Below, piece by piece: positions 23,621 through 27,754 of a stretch of 27,754 nt of DNA. A program made the position numbers and the translations under genes. Position 1 is the stretch's first letter. Every line of letters starts with the position of its first letter. Under the pieces are notes generated by a model. The model searched no databases, had not been told where the DNA came from, and saw only the letters and a program-made list of their open reading frames with translations. Source of the stretch: a virus. Where the stretch lies: positions 1 to 27,754 of the IMG/VR virus record IMGVR_UViG_3300031658_000084. One strand, 5' to 3'.

Positions 23621-23995
23621 TTAACTAAACGACGCTAAAACTTTCTGAATGCTGCCCGACCCAAACAATTCAGTGTCCAAGTGCGTTGAGGTAGTTCTAA
23701 TTATCGGGTCATCTCCCCGGCAGAAGAAAATCTTATCTAGGTCGAGCGCGACAAATGCGTAGACGTCAGACCTCTGCCGACCCTTGCCGTGCTTGGTGTA
23801 AAACTGATATTTCCAATGCCTGATTTTTGATGACGTCTTGACTTGCAGCGTCAGAATGCGCGCGTCCGTTTGTATATACCCATCGTGGTCCTGCGATGGC
23901 GCAAGGGTGCAGAAATAACCAGCGAAGCTTAGTCGGCTTAGGGCGAGGTATTCCCCGGCCCGTCCGACATTTGCGCTGGCCTCTTGATCCTGCAT
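23621..23995 (-). CDS. PD-(D/E)XK nuclease-fold protein
   Basis: 124 residues. The core of the fold is visible: a first helix with GRAGEYLALSRLSFAGY holding Glu15, then QDHDGYI with Asp38, and RILTLQVKTSSK with Gln51 and Lys53 (the E...D...QxK pattern of Holliday-junction-resolvase-like and intron-encoded PD-(D/E)XK enzymes). A C-terminal half with SDVYAFVALDLDKIFF completes the sheet. It follows the endolysin by 14 bases and is the last gene of the minus-strand cluster. Its ATG has no clear ribosome binding site, so it may be expressed by re-initiation or was added recently. It could cut or nick foreign DNA, act as a free-standing homing enzyme, or help DNA processing. Confidence 0.7.
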   Translation of the reverse strand: MQDQEASANVGRAGEYLALSRLSFAGYFCTLAPSQDHDGYIQTDARILTLQVKTSSKIRHWKYQFYTKHGKGRQRSDVYAFVALDLDKIFFCRGDDPIIRTTSTHLDTELFGSGSIQKVLASFS

Positions 23996-24010
23996 GCTAG
24001 TTTAGCTAAT

Positions 24011-24634
24011 TTAGCTAAGCCAACCGTGTATTTCTTTGGTTTGCTCAATCCTATCATCCAACCCGTGATACCCTCCATTCACACGCTTGGTTATACTCTT
24101 GATTGTGCTTTCGTTGACGCCCTTGTCGGCAATATCAAACAGCTTATTCTTGTTGAAAAACCACAGCGCCGTTTCCATTGCGTATGTGCTGGCGACCAAA
24201 TCTGGGTCGGTCATAACCTCTGGGATACTCATGTCAGACGCAAAACTTCTGTAATTTGTTTTGCCGGTGAGCTGCAAAAATCCTCGACCACAATATAGTC
24301 TACCCTCTCCAGATGCCTCGTCGCCATTACCCATACGGTTGGCGTAGACCTTGTTGGCTAGTCCAGACGGGTTGCGAGAGTATGGCAGAGCGCTTTGAAC
24401 CGTAGGGAAGCGAGACGGCCACACAGCCATGATCCGCTCTGGCGTTGAGTAGTGCAGCCCCTCACGGGTGCGCTTAAAGCCACCGCTTTCGTGGTGGGCC
24501 TGACCCATTAGATGAGCGCCACGCTTCGGCGACAAGCCGAAGTGCTTGGCAATGGCTCTAGCCGTGTTGGGTCCAAACGCTCCATCAGCACCAACGCCGA
24601 TTTTGGTTTGCAGGTTTTTCATAGCTTCGCTCAT
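24011..24634 (-). CDS. Endolysin, GH19 chitinase-like lysozyme with peptidoglycan-binding N-terminus
   Basis: 207 residues. It cuts the glycan strands of peptidoglycan for host lysis. Residues ~5-35 form a short peptidoglycan-binding-like domain (NLQTKIGVGADGAFGPNTAR). The catalytic domain is clear: QAHHESGGF with Glu49, REGLHYS with Glu58 (the two acid residues of GH19), YCGRGFLQLTGKTNY (residues 114-128, substrate-binding), and SITKRVNGGYHGLDDR near 180-195. No signal peptide is visible, so it depends on the holin for access to the wall. The start overlaps the stop of the holin (ATGA), giving coupled lysis genes. Confidence 0.9.
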   Translation of the reverse strand: MSEAMKNLQTKIGVGADGAFGPNTARAIAKHFGLSPKRGAHLMGQAHHESGGFKRTREGLHYSTPERIMAVWPSRFPTVQSALPYSRNPSGLANKVYANRMGNGDEASGEGRLYCGRGFLQLTGKTNYRSFASDMSIPEVMTDPDLVASTYAMETALWFFNKNKLFDIADKGVNESTIKSITKRVNGGYHGLDDRIEQTKEIHGWLS

Positions 24635-25032
24635 TTTGTCAGCCCCTGTTTTTTCTCGTAACTGCGCAAACCACCGAGCCCGAGCATACCCATCATTACA
24701 GTCATTAGGCTGCCCATGTCAAAACTTGGCAGATCTGGGATCGTTACGCCGGCGGCCGCGACCACGAATACAATGAACGGCTGTAGCACGAAATGATACG
24801 CAAACGCGACGCCACACACCCAGCCAATGAATGGACGCCATCCGCCCTTGAACACTGACCCGCTGGCAGCTTCGGCCTTGTTGACTTCGATCTGCGCCAG
24901 CATGGCCTGCTGAGAATGCTTGTCGGCCATCGTGCTTAAATCATGCGCCAGCCGAGCGGCTTGATCTTTGTCTTGGATAAACCGGCCAGCAAGCTCAGTC
25001 GCTGGCCCTATCAGTGCGCTTAAAATACTCAT
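24631..25032 (-). CDS. Holin, GTA-type three-TM family
   Basis: 133 residues. Holins form holes in the inner membrane at a set time and release or activate the endolysin. Seen: an amphipathic N-terminal part (LIGPATELAGRFIQDKDQAA), a long coupling helix, then the motif SVFKGGWRPFIGWVCGVAFA at about residues 59-78 followed by hydrophobic segments (about 68-95 and 105-123), and a basic end SYEKKQGLTK. The GGWRPFIGWVC stretch is typical of the GTA holin family found widely in alphaproteobacterial phages. It overlaps its neighbours on both sides by ATGA. Confidence 0.85.
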   Translation of the reverse strand: MSILSALIGPATELAGRFIQDKDQAARLAHDLSTMADKHSQQAMLAQIEVNKAEAASGSVFKGGWRPFIGWVCGVAFAYHFVLQPFIVFVVAAAGVTIPDLPSFDMGSLMTVMMGMLGLGGLRSYEKKQGLTK

Positions 25033-25277
25033 GTTCCCACCTCATATTCGACCTTTGACGTTGAGCCAGTGGTCGTGACGCTGCTCTTGGACTCCTTACC
25101 CATCCAGATGCCGAAGCAACCTGTGAGAGCGCCCATGCAGACGCTGACAAGCCCTGACTGAGCTACGCTGGGGTCAGGTAAAGACATGAACCAGTGGACC
25201 GTCTGATAGCTCAGTATTGTGACCGCGAACATCATCAGTCTCGGTAAAACTTTCCATTCATCTAGACGTGTCGCCAT
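25029..25277 (-). CDS. Small two-TM membrane protein, holin partner candidate
   Basis: 82 residues. Two hydrophobic stretches are visible: RLMMFAVTILSYQTVHWF (about 13-30) and GLVSVCMGALTGCFGIWMG (about 42-60), joined by a short polar SLPDPSVAQS loop, and a soluble polar tail (KESKSSVTTTGSTSKVEYEV). The stop overlaps the holin start (ATGA). Small two-TM proteins next to holins often act as second holins, antiholins or pinholin-like partners; the sequence alone does not decide. It overlaps the gene before it by 20 bases. Confidence 0.7.
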   Translation of the reverse strand: MATRLDEWKVLPRLMMFAVTILSYQTVHWFMSLPDPSVAQSGLVSVCMGALTGCFGIWMGKESKSSVTTTGSTSKVEYEVGT

Positions 25278-25446
25278 CTTTATCTCCGAATGTTACTTCA
25301 AAACATTGCACCATAATTGTCGAACTTGTAACTAAAACTTTAGCATCGTCTCTAGCCTTCATGCATTCTATTTGGTTGTCGTGCTGAGAAAGCTGGTGGT
25401 ATCTGAGGTCATTATTAAAAAACTGCATCCATATTAAGAACCACAT
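25258..25446 (-). CDS. Small secreted or anchored protein with a cysteine pair
   Basis: 62 residues, start overlapping the previous stop (TGATG) with ATGGAGAAATTCTG upstream. A short hydrophobic N-terminus (MWFLIWMQFF) could be a weak signal anchor. Two cysteines (C28 and C48) are spaced as in small periplasmic phage proteins where they form one disulfide: NQIECMKARDDAKVLVTS and IMVQCFEV. The C-terminus is charged (GDKDGDTSR). Position inside the lysis cluster suggests an envelope role, such as a spanin-like or lysis-timing partner, but no family is recognised. Confidence 0.55.
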   Translation of the reverse strand: MWFLIWMQFFNNDLRYHQLSQHDNQIECMKARDDAKVLVTSSTIMVQCFEVTFGDKDGDTSR

Positions 25447-25913
25447 CAGAATTTCTCCATGTAGCGGCCAATCGAGAAGACAACTGCAACCATGCCAGTG
25501 ACCGCGAGAATGCCAGCCAAGCTATACATAATAATTTCCATTAGCTCCTCTCGTTCTTTTTCCTTTTGCTTTTGCGCTGCCCTGCGCGCTTTACGAGCTT
25601 CAGCCTGATATAACTGCCATTTGTCCCAAGTGCCGGGAGGTCCGTACAATCTGCACCAAGACTCAAGCTCGCGTCGCTTTTCTTTAATGTCTTCGAGCGC
25701 TTGAAACTCTTCCCAATCGCCCTCTGACCCACCAGTGAAAGCTGTGATCGGGTTCTTTTTCTTACGGCTTACGGCATCTTTAAGATCGTCTTCAGCATTT
25801 AGGAATTTGCCGACCTGACCGACTAACCCCTTGACCTCGTTTCCATTCTCTAAGCAGCGCTTAATGACGCCATACGCTGCGTTCGCTGCCATAATAGTTT
25901 CAATCACAGCCAT
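25446..25913 (-). CDS. Coiled-coil protein with C-terminal TM, lysis cluster
   Basis: 155 residues. The N-terminal half is helical, with MAANAAYGVIKRCLENGNEV and GLVGQVGKFLNAEDDLKDAV, the middle has a Trp-rich piece (ESWCRLYGPPGTWDKWQLYQ), then a strongly basic and acidic coiled coil (EARKARRAAQKQKEKEREEL, about 104-123) and a C-terminal membrane segment (MYSLAGILAVTGMVAVVFSI). This layout, cytoplasmic coiled coil plus C-terminal anchor, recurs in marine phage lysis regions. It could be part of a membrane-spanning lysis complex, but no spanin signature is clear. Start 4 bases after the previous stop. Confidence 0.6.
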   Translation of the reverse strand: MAVIETIMAANAAYGVIKRCLENGNEVKGLVGQVGKFLNAEDDLKDAVSRKKKNPITAFTGGSEGDWEEFQALEDIKEKRRELESWCRLYGPPGTWDKWQLYQAEARKARRAAQKQKEKEREELMEIIMYSLAGILAVTGMVAVVFSIGRYMEKF

Positions 25914-25917
25914 CGGC

Positions 25918-26151
25918 TTATCTGGCCATTAACTTGTCAATTTTCTCTTCCAACTTATCAAACTTGTTCATAATTTGAGAAAGAACTTGAGAGCTATCAT
26001 TTTTCGTAACGTACTCCTTCGCCATCTCTTCGCGGGTGCGGTTGAGTAGTATGCGTACTCGGTCCAGTTCTTCTTTTTGGCTTTTAATCAGCCAGCCGAG
26101 GCCGCTGATTACGACGGCAAAAAGTATATTCAAGATTGCGTCCATTTCCAT
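25918..26151 (-). CDS. TM plus coiled-coil protein, spanin- or XhlA-like candidate
   Basis: 77 residues, start preceded by AAAGGTCACCACT. The N-terminus (AILNILFAVVISGLGWLIKS, about 5-24) is a single membrane segment, followed by a long charged helix with heptad pattern (KEELDRVRILLNRTREEMAK, QVLSQIMNKFDKLEEKIDKL). An N-terminal inner-membrane anchor with a coiled-coil body is the shape of an inner-membrane spanin or of XhlA-like lysis accessory proteins. As first gene of the minus-strand cluster it is near the presumed promoter. No matching outer-membrane partner is seen in this cluster. Confidence 0.6.
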   Translation of the reverse strand: MEMDAILNILFAVVISGLGWLIKSQKEELDRVRILLNRTREEMAKEYVTKNDSSQVLSQIMNKFDKLEEKIDKLMAR

Positions 26152-26286
26152 AGTGGTGACCTTTAAAGTGCTGAACTTTTGTTAGTGGCGCATTTTACCA
26201 CATCGTAAACAAATTTAAAACATTTGCACGGGGCCTTGTGCATTCCTCCACACGCTGTTAACACTGCGTTAGAAGAGGAGGGCATC
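26152..26286 (+). promoter_or_regulatory. Divergent control region between lysis and recombination genes
   Basis: A 135-base gap between genes transcribed apart, like the gap at 20955-21089. The minus strand has a TAAAAT box (26192-26197), with only a poor -35 match. The perfect palindrome TGTTAACA lies at 26256-26263, 23 bases before the ATG of the RHH-like gene, an operator position for autoregulation. AGAGGAGGG (26274-26282) is the ribosome binding site of the next gene. Promoter calls are by eye only. Confidence 0.4.
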
Positions 26287-26454
26287 ATGTCTCGAGAATT
26301 GAAGCAAATCGGCCCGAGGATACGCGAAGACGTAGCCCTGGCACTAAAGGAACACAGTCGCAATACACGCATGAGCGTGTCACTGCTGGTCGAGATGGCC
26401 GTCATTGCAATGCTAGACGAGGTGGGGGCTGACGTTGATTACGATCGGAATTGA
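26287..26454 (+). CDS. Small ribbon-helix-helix-like DNA-binding protein
   Basis: 55 residues from the ATG at 26287, supported by the strong AGAGGAGGG upstream; a longer reading from 26224 lacks a ribosome binding site and would swallow the operator. Seen: LKQIGPRIREDVALALKEHS as the strand and first helix, RMSVSLLVEMAVIAMLDEVG as the second helix, the pattern of the Arc/CopG/omega family of dimeric repressors that bind short palindromes. It overlaps the resolvase gene by 20 bases. With a TGTTAACA palindrome in its own promoter, autoregulation through that site is a reasonable inference, not a demonstrated fact. Confidence 0.65.
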   Translation: MSRELKQIGPRIREDVALALKEHSRNTRMSVSLLVEMAVIAMLDEVGADVDYDRN

Positions 26455-26887
26455 TCCCGGCTACCGCACCGGCGGCGTGGCGCTAATAGGCGATGACTTC
26501 TACGAGGTCCACGACCTTCCGGTCTACTCAGAGGGCGGCGTGGACGTCGTGGCGCTGCTCGACATCATCAACAGCGCGGGGCCAGTCGACCACATATGGG
26601 TCGAGAAACAGCAGGCCATGCCCAAGCAGGGCGTCGTATCAGTGTTCAAGCTGGGCTTTGGCTACGGCCAGACGCTGACCACTGTAGCGCTGTCTGGGCA
26701 TCCGTACAGCGAAGTGCGGCCGGCAGTGTGGAAGAAGTCCATGAACCTACCACGCGACAAGGACAGCGCGCGGCGTCTGGCGCAGGCACATTTTCCAAAG
26801 CTGGCCAGCAGCCACTTGAAACGTAAGAAGGACGAGCACCGTTCGGAGGCGCTATTAATCGCCGCATTTGGGAGGGGGAAGATATGA
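26435..26887 (+). CDS. RuvC-like Holliday junction resolvase
   Basis: 150 residues from a TTG start, preceded by GGTGGGGG. Resolves branched DNA made during recombination and packaging. Catalytic pattern of the RuvC fold is visible: TIGIDPGYRTGGVALIG with Asp7 on the first strand, DHIWVEKQQAMP with Glu57 on the fourth, and a C-terminal helix with KKDEHRSEALLIAAFGRGK carrying Asp133 and Glu138. Length is normal. The stop overlaps the next start (ATGA). The neighbouring RecE-like exonuclease supports a recombination module. Confidence 0.8.
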   Translation: MITIGIDPGYRTGGVALIGDDFYEVHDLPVYSEGGVDVVALLDIINSAGPVDHIWVEKQQAMPKQGVVSVFKLGFGYGQTLTTVALSGHPYSEVRPAVWKKSMNLPRDKDSARRLAQAHFPKLASSHLKRKKDEHRSEALLIAAFGRGKI

Positions 26888-27678
26888 TAAATTTTGACAT
26901 GACTAACGAGGAATACCACGCGCACACCGACGTGCTGTCAGCGTCGGGCACCAAGACGATCGCGTTTGATGACTTGGCCACGTTTAAATACGCCGAGCGC
27001 AAGGAGAGCGCCGCGTTCGACGTGGGCACCGCTACCCACACACTCGTGCTTCAGCCAGAGCTGGCCGACACGATATGGATGGGCGCGGCGGATCGGCGCG
27101 GACTGGCGTGGAAGAAGACCAAGCTGGAGGCGGAGGAGGCGGGCGCACTACTACTCACCGAGGGCGACTACCAGTTGGCTCACGACATGGCGGAGGCCGT
27201 GCGCGCAAACAAGGCGGCGGCCGAGCTGCTCAGCGGTGACTTGGTGTGTGAAGCGTCAGTGTTTGCCAAGCACGAGCGCACCGGCATCGAGATCCGCTGT
27301 CGGCCAGACGGATGGCGCCGGGACATTGGGGCGTTGATAGACCTCAAGACGACTATCACCAGTGACCCAGCAGGATTTGCCAAGCAGTGCGCCAATTTCG
27401 GCTACCACGTTCAAGATCAACACTACCGAATGACAATGGAGGCAGCCGGTTTCGAGATCGACCGCTTCGTGTTTATTGCGGTGCAAAAGTCAAAACCCCA
27501 CCGCGTTGGGGTCTACGAATTGGATCACGACAGTCTCGTCGAGGGACGAGCCGCGTGCCAATATGCCTTCGAGAAATTCGCGAGGGCACAATCAACGAAT
27601 GAATGGGGCTACAATTTTGGTGACTTGCAAACGATCCAGATCCCGCGCTATTCATTTACATTCAGCCAAATCGGCTAG
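26884..27678 (+). CDS. RecE-like PD-(D/E)XK exonuclease
   Basis: 264 residues, start overlapping the resolvase stop (ATGA). It would process double-stranded ends to give single strands for annealing recombination. Motifs: LSASGTKTIAFDD near the start, FDVGTATHTLVLQPEL with His52, CEASVF with Glu123, RCRPDGWRRDIGALIDLKTT with Asp142, Asp153 and Lys155 (the PD-(D/E)XK core), and the QCANFGYHVQDQHYRM helix (residues 168-183) typical of RecE and the DUF3799-like family. Length is normal for the phage form, which lacks the long N-terminus of RecE. A single-strand annealing partner is expected just downstream, beyond the window. Confidence 0.85.
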   Translation: MINFDMTNEEYHAHTDVLSASGTKTIAFDDLATFKYAERKESAAFDVGTATHTLVLQPELADTIWMGAADRRGLAWKKTKLEAEEAGALLLTEGDYQLAHDMAEAVRANKAAAELLSGDLVCEASVFAKHERTGIEIRCRPDGWRRDIGALIDLKTTITSDPAGFAKQCANFGYHVQDQHYRMTMEAAGFEIDRFVFIAVQKSKPHRVGVYELDHDSLVEGRAACQYAFEKFARAQSTNEWGYNFGDLQTIQIPRYSFTFSQIG

Positions 27679-27701
27679 GCAATCAACGTCAGGAGACACA
27701 C

Positions 27702-27754
27702 ATGCCAATATCATTCGGAAGCTCAGAGGGTTCTGGAAACTCATTGTTTATTCG
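27702..27754 (+). CDS. Partial gene at window edge, unknown
   Basis: An ATG at 27702 follows AGGAGACACAC, a clear ribosome binding site, and opens a frame that runs off the window as MPISFGSSEGSGNSLFI. Too short to identify. Since it follows a RecE-like exonuclease it could be a single-strand DNA-binding or annealing protein, but this is inference. Confidence 0.5.
   Translation, partial: MPISFGSSEGSGNSLFI

Noticed and set aside
26224-26286. An extended N-terminus for the RHH-like protein
   Set aside because: It would begin at an ATG without a ribosome binding site and cover the TGTTAACA palindrome, whereas the ATG at 26287 has a near-perfect ribosome binding site.

Overview
The window is a contiguous piece of a tailed bacteriophage genome. 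It is tightly packed, with many TAATG, TGATG and ATGA start/stop overlaps and no gene-free stretch longer than about 185 bases. The best-supported proteins are a phage portal, an acidic scaffolding protein, a major capsid protein that looks like the SU10/DUF5309 family, an SU10-type head-tail adaptor, a GH19-type endolysin next to a GTA-type three-TM holin, a RuvC-fold resolvase and a RecE-like PD-(D/E)XK exonuclease. I see no tape measure, sheath or tail-tube gene. Instead there are nozzle-like and ejection-type proteins, so a short-tailed (podovirus-like) virion is most likely. The GTA-type holin, moderate-to-high GC and the general gene set suggest a marine alphaproteobacterial host; this is inference. 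Terminase, DNA polymerase and integrase are not in the window, which starts inside one gene and ends inside another.

Layout. (1) 1-1955 (+): the C-terminus of a lytic transglycosylase and a long unknown protein. (2) 1948-2088 (-): a tiny lone antisense gene. (3) 2169-20750 (+): the virion module, in the order portal, small helical protein, scaffold, capsid, small protein, adaptor, five small tail-associated proteins interleaved with three paralogous repeat proteins, a nozzle-like protein, a GNAT-like protein, and three large internal/ejection-type proteins. (4) 20754-20954 (-): a small Lys/Ala-tailed protein. (5) 21090-23437 (+): an early-type operon of small genes including two HTH proteins, a predicted lipoprotein, a DUF6378 protein and a double zinc-knuckle protein. 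(6) 23621-26151 (-): the lysis cluster (several small membrane proteins, holin, endolysin) ending in a PD-(D/E)XK nuclease. (7) 26287-27754 (+): an RHH-like regulator, RuvC-like resolvase, RecE-like exonuclease and the start of another gene.

The most interesting signals are these. The palindrome TGTTAACA occurs exactly three times by my reading, each time in a short promoter-like gap next to a small or regulatory gene, as expected for a phage-wide operator. Three consecutive paralogs each carry seven repeats of about 52 residues, with the half-repeat offset typical of closed seven-bladed beta-propellers, and the middle copy has an AT-rich core between conserved ends. A long nested hairpin lies in the leader of the winged-helix gene. 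A 183-bp structured gap with a tRNA D-arm-like stretch lies beside the nuclease gene. A 47-residue lipoprotein sits outside the lysis cluster.
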